Both the position numbers and the translations under genes were made by a program. A stretch of DNA of 64,000 nt from Flaccisagitta enflata. Lineage: Eukaryota; Chaetognatha; Sagittoidea; Aphragmophora. The notes under the pieces were generated by a model. That model was given only the letters and a program-made list of their open reading frames with translations. It had not been told where the DNA came from and did not search any database. Location: assembly GCA_965153355.1 (NCBI GenBank), contig OZ231127.1:61938001-62002000 (forward strand). The letters run 5' to 3'. This document shows positions 35,076 to 46,490 of this stretch, one piece after another. Each line of letters opens with the position of its first letter. Position 1 is the first letter of the stretch.

Positions 35076-35778
35076 TAAGAAATTCAAGGTTCTTCATTTA
35101 TATTTACATCAGAAGCCTTTGCCTTTCTGCAATTAGATTTCTGAAATTTTTAATTGGACATTATGACTTTCCTATACCTGACGCCTGTTCTGACGTTCAA
35201 GGACTGAGCCAAGAATTATGGGATGATTTCTAACTGAACATGTCCCGGAATATGGGTCTAATGCCAGGTGATCAGTAATTCTTATCTGAAGAAAGTGGAT
35301 TTTGGTTGTAATTTAAAATGTAAGAAAGAAATGACATTAGGGGACCATGTTTTCAAATCTATTATGCTGGATTTCCATTACTCCTGGGTCCATTATAGAG
35401 GGATGTTACTGAGTGAAATATAGGAAATTGAATAAAAAACATCTTTCATCAGTCAACTTGGTTGGGTCCGTTTTACTGATAACACACAGTACGTGCAAAG
35501 TACGTGCGCGCTATCAGGGAAAGAAAGCAAATATTGTTTCAGCCATCAATGATGTCGTATCCTTGAGAGAAGCAAAGAGCATCTTAGAGCTCTCTCGTCT
35601 CTACACATCATCCTTTTTCGTTCCAAAGAGTAAGACGATTGGAAAACGACGGTGAAAAACGACCAGAAAACGAATTTTTACCTGAAACTGATTTGAAGGC
35701 AGCAATGAGCTCAGAGCATTGAATCCCATTCCTGCATTGAATCACATTGCTGCTTTTGCACGTCTTCACACTCTTAAG
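35076..35778 (+). other. 3' part of PKA intron 1, nothing firmly recognised
   Basis: A 35413-35655 stretch is open and reads VRARYQGKKANIVSAINDVV... after a possible CACACAG acceptor. It has no clean donor and no phase fit between exon 1 and exon 2, and I recognise no family. The tract before 35779 is pyrimidine-mixed (TCTTCACACTCTTAAG), a usable but not strong acceptor. Confidence 0.3.
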
Positions 35779-35896
35779 GTTCCAGCTAATATTGGTGATG
35801 CCCTGCAAGAATTTTTGAAAGAGCTGATTAATGCTCAGCCAAATGACGTTGCATCATTCGCTCTTCAGTATTTCAACAATCGTCCTTCATTCACGG
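35779..35896 (+). CDS. PKA regulatory subunit, dimerization/docking domain exon
   Basis: 118 nt, phase 0 in and 1 out. It codes VPANIGDALQEFLKELINAQ then PNDVASFALQYFNNRPSFT. This matches the two-helix docking domain of RII subunits (IPAGLTELLQ...QP-D---FA--YF pattern), which dimerizes and binds A-kinase anchoring proteins. The conserved QPxD turn and FA-xYF are present. The donor is ACGG/GTAAGC. Type RI subunits have a different, Cys-containing docking domain, so this is RII-like. Confidence 0.85.
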
Positions 35897-36005
35897 GTAA
35901 GCTTTCAAATTGAGTGTCCTAAAAAGGGATGAATTATAATCTGCCGATAATCGTTTGACACTGGCCTAATTTTGCCAATAAATAATCTTATAACTATCTT
36001 CTCAG

Positions 36006-36058
36006 ACCCCGTTTTTCAACTCAACATCACCGAAGCTTCCAGGAGAGGTTCCTCATTG
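36006..36058 (+). CDS. PKA regulatory subunit, linker exon with RRGSS site
   Basis: 53 nt between TTCTCAG and GTAAGT. With the preceding G it codes DPVFQLNITEASRRGSSL. RRGSS fits a basophilic (R-R-x-S) kinase site but lies well before the normal inhibitor position. The intron before it is only 109 bp. Phases are consistent on both sides. Confidence 0.75.
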
Positions 36059-36797
36059 GTAAGTTCTACAACCTACATGATTGTCCATGGTTTTACCTTC
36101 GAGAAGTTCTTAATCGCTTGTTGGTGACTGTTGGCCAAACCATAAGTCAGACTTGTTTTATTTCTTTGATTCTATCACCTTTGGGTGCTTCACATAGCAA
36201 AAGTTATAAAACTTCTTCTAGTCCCCCTTAAGTTATGCAGAGGGACTTATTTCAAAGCCCTCATCGTCTTTCTTTTTTTCAAAAATTGTCCATCTTTCGT
36301 TTGTTTATGCCCTAATTTACATAATGCTATGGGAGATACTGTCAGGATTCAGTTGGTTCAAGACATAATGAACTTCATCCAGTATCGTTGCTCATTGCTC
36401 ATCTGTGTAACAGAAAATGCCCACAACATTTTCATCCTTGTTTTGTTGATGATTTTTGTATGATAGGTGATTTTCCGAGGCAAATGTTAGTCTCTTAGGC
36501 AACGAAGATCATGTATGAGGAATGAGGAAATTTACTTCCCCATTTGTATGACACTGCAAGAGCTAAAAAAACAGGAGATGAATGAATTTTGAAAAAAAGG
36601 GAAAAGTCATCTTCATGATTTTTTTCACTCTGTATTGGATGAGCGGGACAAAGGAATACGTAGGTAAACGATTATTAAAGCAGCCGGCGTGTAAAAAAGA
36701 TGTTTCATTCAAAGTTGACCCTTCCTTTTTAATCCTCATCCTTCAAATCTGCAAATTCGCTAAATGTCTTACAAACTTTATCTCGTACTTTTATTAG

Positions 36798-36941
36798 ACT
36801 CAACATGGAATGGATGTAGGCACTCCCACGAACTCAGCGATGGATGACGATGATGAAAACGCAGATACGCTCTTACCCGAAGTAGAAGATAGGCTTGTTC
36901 GGACTCACTCAGCCAGAGGCTCACAAAATTATCGGAGGAAG
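36798..36941 (+). CDS. PKA regulatory subunit, acidic linker exon ending in Y-R-R-K
   Basis: 144 nt between TTTATTAG and GTCAGC, phase 0 at both ends. It codes TQHGMDVGTPTNSAMDDDDE then NADTLLPEVEDRLVRTHSAR and GSQNYRRK. An acidic linker followed by paired arginines is typical of the region before the inhibitor site. The final R-R-K supplies the P-3/P-2 arginines of the site completed by the next exon. The donor GTCAGC is weak. Confidence 0.75.
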
Positions 36942-36986
36942 GTCAGCAACTGAAAAGAAAATCATTTTGATGAAACAAATACACTT

Positions 36987-37380
36987 TTTAGTCGCGTGCA
37001 CGCGACTCTACACCCCGCTTTGTCGGTCCGTCCGTCGGTCCGTCCGTCCGTCGGTCCGTCCGTCCGTCGGTCCGTCCGTCCGTCACACTTTACTTTTTTT
37101 GTAATAAAGCGTCAACTCTTAGGTCATTTTAAGTCTTTTTTAGTCATTAATAGTTATTCTAAGTCATTTTGAGTCATTCTAAGTCATTTTAAGTTATTCA
37201 AAGTCATTTTAAGTTATTTTAAGTCATTTTTGGTCGTTAGGTTTTTTAGACATTTTAAGTCCTTTTTGGACATTTTAAGTCATTCTAAGTCGTTCTAAGT
37301 CATTCTAAGTCATTTTAAGTCATTCTAAGTCCTTCTTACCCTGTAAATCTCGCACGCGACTTATAGGTGTTGGCCTTGTT
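36987..37380 (+). mobile_element. Family A element with AAGTCATTTT minisatellite (PKA intron 4)
   Basis: CTTTTTAGTCGCGTGCACGC, GACTCTACACCCCGCTTTGT, (GTCC/GTCGGTCC)n, CACACTTTACTTTTT, about 20 units of AAGTCATTTT, then CTCGCACGCGACTTATAGGT and GTTGGCCTTGTT. It starts 46 bp after exon 4. Confidence 0.85.
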
Positions 37381-37676
37381 TAACAAGGCCGGATAAACAC
37401 TCACTCGACTGATCCGGGAAGTGCCTCAAGTGGAATGAGAGGGCCAATCTTTGCTTAAATATATCTTTCATAGGCTTAAGAAAATCATGATCTTTCTTTG
37501 AATGAATTTTTTTGCCGATAAAAAATTTGTTCACCAAAACAACCAGATCAGTTGTGGGATCTAGAAGGCCAGCGGCAGTGATAAAAAAAAACTCGTGAAC
37601 GTAAAAAAAGCTAAGCGTTATGGACCGACGATCAGACAGCGGATTATACTTAAAGTCGCGTGCACCATACTAAAAA
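37380..37676 (-). mobile_element. Family A (GTCY) element, degraded
   Basis: It is in inverted orientation directly next to the previous copy. The start AACAAGGCCGGATAAACACT and the end GTCGCGTGCACCATACTAAAAAT are recognisable on the plus strand. The GTCC block is reduced to CGGACCGACG-like traces. Confidence 0.6.
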
Positions 37677-37766
37677 TATCTCACCGTCGCATAAATGGCG
37701 TAATCAGAATGCCTGGAGATTATCGTAGTCACTTTCGGATGTGCCTGTTTGTCAATATTTCTGTAG

Positions 37767-37953
37767 GCAGTGTCCAACGCACCAATCGACCCTAACGAAA
37801 ACGACATACAAGTCAAGGCTACGATAGAGAAAACGGAGGAACAACGTCAAAGATTAAATGAGGCTGTCAAAAATGTGTTTGTCTTCAAAAACCTGGATCC
37901 AGAGGCGAGGATTGAAGTGATCGGTGTCATGTTTGAACGGCGGGTCCTTGCAG
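37767..37953 (+). CDS. PKA regulatory subunit, pseudosubstrate tail and start of cAMP-binding domain A
   Basis: 187 nt, phase 0 in and 1 out. It codes AVSNAPIDPNENDIQVKATI then EKTEEQRQRLNEAVKNVFVF and KNLDPEARIEVIGVMFERRV. FKNLDPE and the MFE helix are hallmarks of cAMP-binding domain A. Joined to the previous exon, the inhibitor segment reads R-R-K-A-V, with Ala where RII subunits have the autophosphorylated Ser (R-R-x-S-V). The acceptor is TGTAG/GCAG. A second AG 4 nt downstream would break the frame, so TAG at 37764-37766 is chosen. The donor is CAG/GTGAGT. Confidence 0.85.
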
Positions 37954-38054
37954 GTGAGTGAATGGTGCATAAATCACATAATTTTATAATGAATGTATAA
38001 AAAACTCTTACACGGGCGCGTTGGAGCTTAAGAAATGGTCGAGAAAGTATTCGA

Positions 38055-38350
38055 TGGTCAGCGGCACCGATGCCCCGAAGTTAATATAAGTGGAGATGAG
38101 ACAGAAAGTGGGGCAGTGGCCCTGAAGGAACTAATGATCTATGCTTGGGCTCATGAAGAATCTTCGGGAATCATTCGGCCTAGGGGGGTTAAGATAACAG
38201 ATATTTGGCTACAATTTCAGCCATAAGGCTTTGATTGACTCGAACCATGAGGCTGTGATTTGGTCTCAGAAGTGGTGATCTGGAACTTAGGCTGAGATTT
38301 GGGCCTTGTGGCTAAGATTTTGGCCTCATGGCTGAACGAGAGAGAACTAA
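38055..38350. mobile_element. Family B element, diverged, in PKA intron 5
   Basis: GGTCAGCGGCACCGATGCCC, GGGGCAGTGGCCCTGAAGGA, ATGATCTATGC, and minisatellite units such as GGCTGAGATTTGGGCCTTG at 38220-38330. The closing arm is missing or unrecognisable. Confidence 0.55.
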
Positions 38351-38592
38351 AGCGTGTCACGACACAGTTGCCCAGATGCCTTCGGAGTAAAACGAATTCA
38401 AGAACGCTGAGAAGGAAATGGTCATTAGGCCTTTGAAGATCGCACAGCGAGGGACAAGATAGCCAACTCACTAGTTGTTTTCGCCAAAATGCAACTCATT
38501 ACTTTTCACTGATGCCGCCCCACGATTTATTTCCCCCTCTGGACTGCTCTATCTGTCAAATACCCATCCGTTGCAACCGCCCTTCTTCCGTA

Positions 38593-40292
38593 CAGTGCGG
38601 CTCAAAAAAAAGTTTTAGGTAGTATTAAATCCTATTTTATAGCAATAGACATAATTTTTTAACTATTTTTTCTTTATCATCTATAATTCAGACTACAATA
38701 CTTGAATGAACCTTCACAGTTTGACTAGAAAGTGAAAAATGGCGCAGTATAAAAAAAAAACAAGTTGCAAGGGTGTTTTTGAGGTTTCATCACCTAAATG
38801 CCTTAAAGTCCATCGAAAGCGAGCACTAAACTGATTAACTGTGGGCCGGAACCATAAAAAATCCATGACCATTTGAAAGCTCTGCAAAAAATCTTCCAAA
38901 TGGGATGTTGCTGGTCACTGTAGCTTTATTCGTTTAGAAATGGCAAAGGTTTGAAGAAAAAAATCACTGATTGAAAAAAGTGCTCATTTCATGTTTTTCC
39001 AATGAACAATTTTAGTCTTTCCATTTTTGACAATGATGCAGCTCAAGATTATCTTAGCTACTCTTTATCCATGAGCAAATTGAAGAGCTTCAAATTTTCT
39101 TCAAAATGGCTCCAAGAACAAATTCTTAACTCAATGCGTTTAACTTTTATGTTAGAATAAGGATAAGCCATGAAAATCACATAGTAGATTTCCAAATTAT
39201 TTACCACCTGTCTTCATCCTAACGCCATTTCTAAACGGATAGAGCTAGGACATCCAGCAAGGTCTCATTTGAAAGGTCTTTCGCAGAGCTTCAAAATGGT
39301 CATGGATTTTGCTATGTTTTTCTCATTACTTGGATGTGAAACACTGACAAACACGCAGTTTGATTTTTTTTTTTGCCAAAGTTAGCTTTTTTCCCAACAG
39401 ATTTTTGGGACATCAACTTCAAACTTCTGTTACTTTCAAACCGTTTGACCAACATAATTGTGCTTGGCGGCATATGCTTCATTTTTTAAAACTCTTTAAT
39501 TCTATCATGAATTTTTTTAAGATCTATCAATAAATAAATGCACAGGGGGGGGAAAGCTAAAAGTATTTTAGCAAATTTTAGCGCGATTTAGCAAATTTTA
39601 GCGCGATTTAGCAAATTTTAGCGTGTTTTGAAGGAAAGGAGGAATATGCTAAAACAAGCTAAAACTTCAAAATATGCTAAAACTTGATTACTAAAACATG
39701 CTAAAACGAAAGATCACGCTAAAACTCAAATGGGTTAAACTCAAAACGCGCTAAAACTCAAAATGCGCTAAAACTGCAGAAAACGCGCTAAAACTCAAAA
39801 ACTTATTAAAACTCAGTGTGCTAAAACTCAAAAACGTGCTAAAACTCAGAATTTGCTAAAACTCAAAACATGCTAAAACTCAAAATGCGCGAAAACATGC
39901 TAAAACTGCAGAAAATGTGCTAAAACTCAAAAAATTATTAAAACTTAGTGTGCTAAAATTCAAAAATATGCTAAAACTCAAAACACGCTAAAACTCAAAA
40001 CACGATAAAACTAAAAACACGCTAAAACTGAAATAGCTAAACCTCAAAATGCGCTAAAACTAAAAAAAACACTGAAGATCTGGCATAAACCTCATAATTT
40101 TTGCAAATCTTTGGAAGAATTTTAGCAAGTTTTAGCATCCCACTAAAAGGAGGAATATACGCGCTAAAATTTGCTAAATCGCGCTAAAATTTGCTAAATC
40201 GCGTTAAAATTTGCTAAAATAGTTTTAGCTTTCCACCCCCTGAATGCAATATAACATGTAAAAGACCTAAAACTTTTTTTTGAGCCGCACTG
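38593..40292. mobile_element. 1.7-kb Tc1/mariner-like TIR element in PKA intron 5
   Basis: Inverted ends of 28 bp starting CAGTGCGGCTCAAAAAAAAG and continuing TTTTAGGT, both flanked by TA (38591-38592 and 40293-40294). The interior has no transposase frame. It holds anonymous repeat text (38840-39530; compare 59180-59630) and a foldback (CTAAAACTCAAAA)n array. CAGTG plus TA fits Tc1/mariner. Confidence 0.8.
39550..40240. repeat. (GCTAAAACTCAAAACAC)n array with inverted ends
   Basis: About 35 units of 14-20 bp run 39640-40070. At the left edge the motif is in the opposite sense (GCGCGATTTAGCAAATTTTA) and at the right edge AAATTTGCTAAATCGCGCTA, its reverse complement, so the whole block can fold back. 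Confidence 0.85.
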
Positions 40293-40492
40293 TACTGACT
40301 ACAGTACATGCCAAATGTCCAAAATGTCAATCCAAAATATCCATCCTCTCACGTGCGTATGATAGCTATGATGCTCCACTCAATGAGTGTTTGTACTATG
40401 TCAAATTTTCTGTAGGGATAGTGCTCCCATCCTCCAGTTCCATGTCGTCCTTTCGGTTCTCCCAATAAGTCCCATTTTTTTCTTTTTCTTCT

Positions 40493-40622
<130 letters not shown>

Positions 40623-40641
40623 TTCTGTTTCACATTAATAG

Positions 40642-40770
40642 GAGAGGAGATAATTCGCCAAGGAGAGGATGGGGATAACTTCTACATTATCGACTCTGGA
40701 ATCTTTGACATTTTTGTCAAGGATAACGAGAGTGGGCAACAAAGGCTCGTCGCTACGCACACTGACTCGG
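40642..40770 (+). CDS. PKA regulatory subunit, cAMP-binding domain A, middle exon
   Basis: 129 nt after CATTAATAG, phase 1 in and 1 out. It codes [20 protein letters not shown] then [20 protein letters not shown] and DSG. The [16 protein letters not shown]-x-F-D run is the canonical beta-roll of cyclic-nucleotide-binding domains of R subunits. The donor is CGG/GTTAAT, a poor match, but the phase joins exactly to the next exon. Confidence 0.9.
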
Positions 40771-40795
40771 GTTAATGGAGAAAGTGATAGGATTA

Positions 40796-41338
40796 GATGG
40801 TCATGGCTCTCTGAAGTCCTTGCATATCTATAGGACTTCCGTCCGTCGGTTGGTTGGTCGGTCAGTTCACGCAAACGTATAAACAGCGCAAACCGGCTGG
40901 TTACAACTTCTTTCTTTGGTCCGGTCATCCCCCATGCTTTCACATTCATTTTCATTTATTCAATCATACAAAACGTTCATTCGCAATACCGTGTTTCCTC
41001 TTATTGGCGCTTACAAAATTGAAGAAAAAAAAAAACATTGCTTGTTCAACCTTCTTGTTAGTTAAATCAGGCAAAATTAAAAATACTGAAAATTTAGGTG
41101 AAATAGAAGATATTGGGTTAAAACAGACACAAGAAGTTATTCAATCACTAAAATTTACACATTGAGTAAGAAAAATGAAAAAATACATTCAATTCAATAT
41201 CTACAAAAATGCCGATTTTCACTTAGCATTCTGAAGACAAAATTCTTATTTTCAAAGAGGGGTGGCTCTAATTAGAGATAATACGATATTCTTAATCAGC
41301 GAGGCGCACATATTGTCCCTTACTTGGCCTTGTTTTAT
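40796..41338 (+). mobile_element. Family A variant (GGTTGGTC block, GAGGCGCACATATTG end)
   Basis: CTATAGGACTTCCGTCCGTC, (GGTT/GGTC)n, CACGCAAACGTATAAACAGC, CATT-like repeats, and the end CAGCGAGGCGCACATATTGT...GGCCTTGTTT. It has the same layout as 21011-21296. It fills most of intron 6. Confidence 0.7.
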
Positions 41339-41363
41339 TTGAGTTATCCGATATCACTTCCAG

Positions 41364-41460
41364 GTTACTTCGGCGAACTCGCTCTTATGTACGACAAACC
41401 ACGTTCTGCCACTGTTATTGCAAAAACGAATGGAGTTCTTTGGACAATGGATCAGGACAG
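41364..41460 (+). CDS. PKA regulatory subunit, phosphate-binding cassette A exon
   Basis: 97 nt after CACTTCCAG, phase 1 in and 2 out. It codes [20 protein letters not shown] then [20 protein letters not shown]-x-x-P-R-x-A-T is the phosphate-binding cassette; the Glu contacts the cAMP ribose and the Arg its phosphate, and both are present, so site A should bind cAMP. The donor is CAG/GTTGGC. Confidence 0.92.
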
Positions 41461-41629
41461 GTTGGCAAACTAGGGGGCAGCCATGAATCTTCTTTTGTCT
41501 ATATTCAATTAGTATGTAAAGCGTACATCCCTTTGTGTGTCAAAAATTCTTTTCATCTTGCTCCAGCTAACAATTTTTTGTCCCCGACGAACAGTGTTCG
41601 TCGGTGACTATGAAGTAGCAGTGATGTGT

Positions 41630-41960
41630 AGTCTGTTCGTTTGTCTGTTTAAAACCCTCTCATATTTTTGGAACCAGACTTCAGAATTTTATGAAACTTT
41701 GTTGGTGTTGTTTATAGGTCAATAGGAGCTTGTGCACCAATTTTCAAAAAAATTCATTAACTTTTACTACCCTTTGCCTATTATTTTTGTAGTAATATTT
41801 AGCTGGGACATAGGTAGAGGGTAGTAAAGGTTTATGAACTTTTTTTTAATTTGGTTTACAAGTAGAGGGTAGTAAATAAACAACCCTTGCAAAATTCGAA
41901 TTAAATCTGAAGTCTGGTTTATGAGATATTAGCTTATTTATGTAGAGGGAACAAATCAGT
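41630..41960. repeat. Left flank repeat of the intron 7 satellite domain
   Basis: It contains GCAAAATTCGAATTAAATCT then GAAGTCTGGTTTATGAGATA at about 41890-41930, plus AGAGGGTAGTAAA blocks. It also has an inverted half (AACCAGACTTCAGAATTTTATG at 41671). A diverged direct copy is at 56430-56650, on the other side of 14.5 kb of satellite. Confidence 0.7.
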
Positions 41961-42014
41961 AAGTATTTCCTTTCTCACCAGACTTAAGTATTTTCATTGC
42001 CTGAGTCAATCAGG

Positions 42015-42510
42015 AAAATACAACCAGCATTACACAACCAGCATTATACAACTGACATACAACCTGAGTGGTACAACCATCGCGATACAACCATCGCAAC
42101 ACAACCAGCGCAATACAACCAGCCCATACAACCAGCGCGATACAACCTGCAACTTACAACCAAAGCGATATAACCAGCACTATACAACTAGCGTGATACA
42201 ACCAGCGCGATACAACTAGCGCGATACAACCAGCACAATACAACCAGGGCTATACAACCAGGGCGACACAACCAGGGCATTATAACCAGGGTGATATAAT
42301 CAGCGCGATACAACCAGCTTGATACAACTTGCACAGTACAACCAGCGCGATACAACCAGTGCGATACAGCCAGCGCGACACAACCAGCGTAATACAACCA
42401 GCGTGATACAACCAACGTGATACAACCGGCGTGATACAACCTGCCAAGTACAACCAGGCTGATACAACCTCTCAGGTACAACCAGGCCCCATACAACCTG
42501 ACAGATGCAA
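42015..42510. repeat. (ATACAACCAGCGCG)n 14-bp array
   Basis: About 33 units of 13-15 bp share the core ACAACCAG, with variable GCGCGAT, GCATT and GGGCGAC fill. It is the first satellite block of PKA intron 7. The minus-strand frame across it is an artefact. Confidence 0.9.
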
Positions 42511-42715
42511 CTCCCAATAAGTGTCCCTTGTCCCTATAAGTGTCGCTTGTCCCCAATAAGTGTCGCTTGTCCTCAATAAGTGTCGCTTGTCCCCACTAAG
42601 CGTCGGCTGCGTCGCTTGTCCCCATTAAGTGTCGCTTGTCCCCACTAAGCGTCGCTTGTCCCCATTAAGCGTCGCTTGTCTCCATCAAGCGTCGCCTGTC
42701 CCCATTAAGCGTTGC
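42508..42715. repeat. 20-bp array AAGTGTCGCTTGTCCCCATT, block 1
   Basis: About 10 units. It is followed by a 400-bp flank (TTTTATCTTGCCTCAAAAGC, GCTCGCCTTATCTGTCATA; GAAGTGATTGGGTTAATGAA) that repeats after block 2. Confidence 0.92.
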
Positions 42716-43123
42716 TTATTCTGAAGTGTTAAACACATGTTTTATCTTGCCTCAAAAGCTCGCCTTATCTGTCATATGCTCATCATACTGGAATTAGGAT
42801 GCCGCCGCTTCTTTTTGATTAGATTTTTTCATCAAAACAGTCTCTGATGCTAAACTATATGCTTAAACATTAAAAACTGATGAAATATTGAGGAAGGGAG
42901 TAGTTGTCTTGTGGTTCCTTTTGTTAGAAATCGTTTATGCCTTTCCACTTAAGCTCAAGAGAAAAAAATTGAAAAGATCAACTTTTTCCAATATCATTGA
43001 AAGGTGCAGGGTAATACCCCTTTTTAGACTCTCCCAGCGGCTCGCTTCTTTACACATGATTATTTTTACATCCTTTTCTAACAAATAATTTCAAGAAGTG
43101 ATTGGGTTAATGAATTCTTTATC

Positions 43124-43515
43124 AAGTGTTGCTTGTCCCCACTAAGTGTCGCTTGTCCCCACTAAGTGTCGCTTGTCCCCACTAAGTGTCGCTTGTCCCC
43201 ATTAAGTGTCGCTTGTCCCCATTAAGTGTCGCTTGTCCCCATTAAGTGTCGCTTGTCCCCATTAAGTGTCGCTTGTCCCCATTAAGCCTCGCTTGTCCCC
43301 ATTAAGCCTCGCTTGTCCCCATTAAGCGTCGCTTGTCCCCATTAAGCGTCGCTTGTCCCCATTAAGCGTCGCTTGTCCCCATTAAGCGTCGCTTGTCCCC
43401 ATTAAGCGTCGCTTGTCCCCATTAAGCGTCGCTTGTCCCCATTAAGCGTCGCTTGTCCCCATTAAGCGTCGCTTGTCCCCATTAAGCGTCGCCTGTCCCA
43501 ATTAAGCATTGCTTA
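43124..43515. repeat. 20-bp array AAGTGTCGCTTGTCCCCATT, block 2
   Basis: About 19 units with a clear order. CCCCACT units come first, then CCCCATT/GTGTC, then two GCCTC units, then GCGTC units. The flank at 43516-43660 repeats the flank of block 1. An inverted trace (GGGACAAGCGACACTAATTG) lies at about 45973-45992. Confidence 0.95.
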
Positions 43516-43854
43516 TTCTTGTTAAACAGATGTTTTATCTTGTTTCAAAAGCTCGCCTTATCTGTCATAAGCTCATATTATTTTTACATCCTTTCCTTAC
43601 AAATAATTTCAAGAAGTGATTGGGTTAATGAATTCTTTATCAAGACATGCTTTGAGAATAAGGACACCGTTTTATTCCTATTAAAGACTGGTTATTCCTC
43701 CCTTGTTTATCTTGTCTCCGATCAATGATCTATGTCACCTACCTATTTTTCTCATGATATTGTCCTTTTACTCTTGGCACTGCTTGTCTCGCTAGTTTTG
43801 TTTGTTTATCACTTGCTAGACTTATAAGTGTTACCTCTCTTCAAAAAAAGTGTT

Positions 43855-44215
43855 TTTCCTTTTCCTCAACCGCTTCCTTTTCCTGAACTGCTATTTGAAT
43901 CGTCCCCCCTTTCACCTCAACTGCTGCCTAAATCCCATTGTCCTCTACCCCAACTGCTGCCTTAATCCCAATTACCACAGCACCCTCTTTCACCCCAACT
44001 GCTGCCTAAATCCCATTGTCCTCTACCCCAACTGCTGCATTATTCCAATGACCCCAGCCCCCTCTTTCACCCCAACTGCTGCCTAAATCCCATTGTCCTC
44101 TACCCCAACTGCTGCCTTATTCCAAGACCCCAGCCCCCTCTTTCACCCCAACTGCTGCCTAAATCCCATTGTCCTCTACCCCAACTGCTGCCATAATCCC
44201 AATGACCCCAGCCTA
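43855..44215. repeat. (CCCCAACTGCTGCCTAAATCCCATTGTCCTCTA)-type array, about 80-bp units
   Basis: The halves CCCCAACTGCTGCCTAAATC and CCATTGTCCTCTACCCCAAC alternate with TCCAATGACCCCAGCCCCCT. About four units, fading into related C/T-rich sequence to 44460. Open frames are by-products. Confidence 0.85.
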
Positions 44216-44888
44216 AACTGTGCTCTATGCGCAACTCAATGATCCTCACAACTGCCGCCTTCTCTTTAACCTCCACCACCCCACCTGCTACCCATGTCCT
44301 GTTCTCCTTATGTACCCCTACTGCTGGGCTGCCTAAGCAATGTCATACTCCTCTTTCTCCCTTGTTACCTAATTACTATCTTCCCCTCTATTCTCACTAC
44401 TGCTTTGGTCCCCTTGTTCCTCAAATTTTCATCTGCTGTCCATGATGCCCCTCATCAAATGCTGCCTTTACATTATTTCTTTACTCCTTGGTCAAATTGT
44501 CTTCCATCCCACAACATATTTAGGCTGTCATTAATGGAACATGGATCCATTTGTATTGGAACCGGGACATTTCTACTACTTTGAGCGGTTCCGGTTCCTT
44601 CCTTTTATTTCTTTCTTAGGAACCTGAGAGAATAATTTTGGGATCCTGTTCCAGGTTTGGAACCGGATCCGGTACTCTTTCTAGCTGAACAAAGTAAGCT
44701 CAGTTTTTTTCAGAAAAAATGTGATTCAGTATATGACACTCAGTGTAATGCTAGGATAGTATGATGGAGAGAGAAAAAGAGAGAAAAAAAAAGACACAAG
44801 GAGAGAATGTATTATTTTCTTTTGTTCAGTTTGATTAAAGATGAGCAAAAAAAATGCACTAAAACATGGGGCTCATCAGCCTACATAC

Positions 44889-45383
<495 letters not shown>

Positions 45384-46490
45384 TTTCTATGTTTTTTTGA
45401 GCTAAATTGAAACACCATAAGTCTTTACTGCTACATAGTGAATCATCACCATTCAGAGAAAAATCGCGCTTACTTCTACTTATCAAAAAAACCTCGGTAC
45501 TCTCGGATCCCGGTTCCGGGTCCGGATCCAATTGGAACTGTTTTCTTTAAACTTTACTTTACAAGGGAATAAGATTAAATGAATAGGATCCAATGAAAAC
45601 TAGTTGTAAGATCCCTGACCCTTGAGACAATGATCCCTGACCCATTATCAGTATGGAGGAAATAGGGAGGATTGCGTTGTGCATCCCAACTGCTGTCATC
45701 GTCCTGTTGTCATCAACCCCCACTGCTGCCCCCTTGACTTTTTACCATTTGAATGTTTCATCTGTTCATTTCCATGGCATCCCGCGTCTTGATTTTTTTT
45801 TTCTAAACATTGCTTTATCATGAGTATTTAAGAAAACTATGACTAGATAGAAAGAAAGTAAAGAGCGAGAAAAGAAGCTTACCGAAAGAGCTGTCAAAAA
45901 ATGTTTTCCATCTATGCTTCTGTTTGAATGAAGCAAAAAAAAGAAATACAATGAGACGGGTGAGGCTTATTCGGGACAAGCGACACTAATTGGGGACAGC
46001 CAACACTTATTTGGGACAGGCGACAGGCAACAGCCCCAATGTCCCCAGTAAAAGAAATAAGTCTGGAATATCTGTGATACACACAAAAATCATAATTTGA
46101 AAATGAAATGATTTAGTTTCAATTGGAGATACCAGGGGATTTCCCCAAAGATTCTCTAAGATTTGACTTTCATATATTTCAGCAAAGCCCATATTTGAAT
46201 GCCCTTTTACCCGTTATGTCGACAATATTGACTTGACATTTCCTTAAAATTTGTTTGAAAATGCCTTATTTTCCTTTTTCACATCGAGAAGCTCAGAAAG
46301 AATGAAATGGGTCCACTTAAATCACAGGCGGGATCATTTCTGTTAAACATGACTGAATGGCAACACCAAATATTAATGATCCCTATAGCAACAAGGTGGG
46401 GCTTGAGATAACGGTTGAGTAAGTACTATTAATTTTTTGTCAGGAATATTTAGTGTTAAAGTTACCTTTGATTGACACATTTGTTAAGAA

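Noticed and set aside
35413-35655. Open frame VRARYQGKKANIVSAINDVV... as an extra PKA exon
   Set aside because: It has no usable donor, no phase match between MTAE and VPAN, and no resemblance to R subunits.
37767-37772. Use of the CAG four bases downstream as exon 5 acceptor
   Set aside because: It would shift the frame relative to exon 4, whose only nearby donor leaves phase 0.
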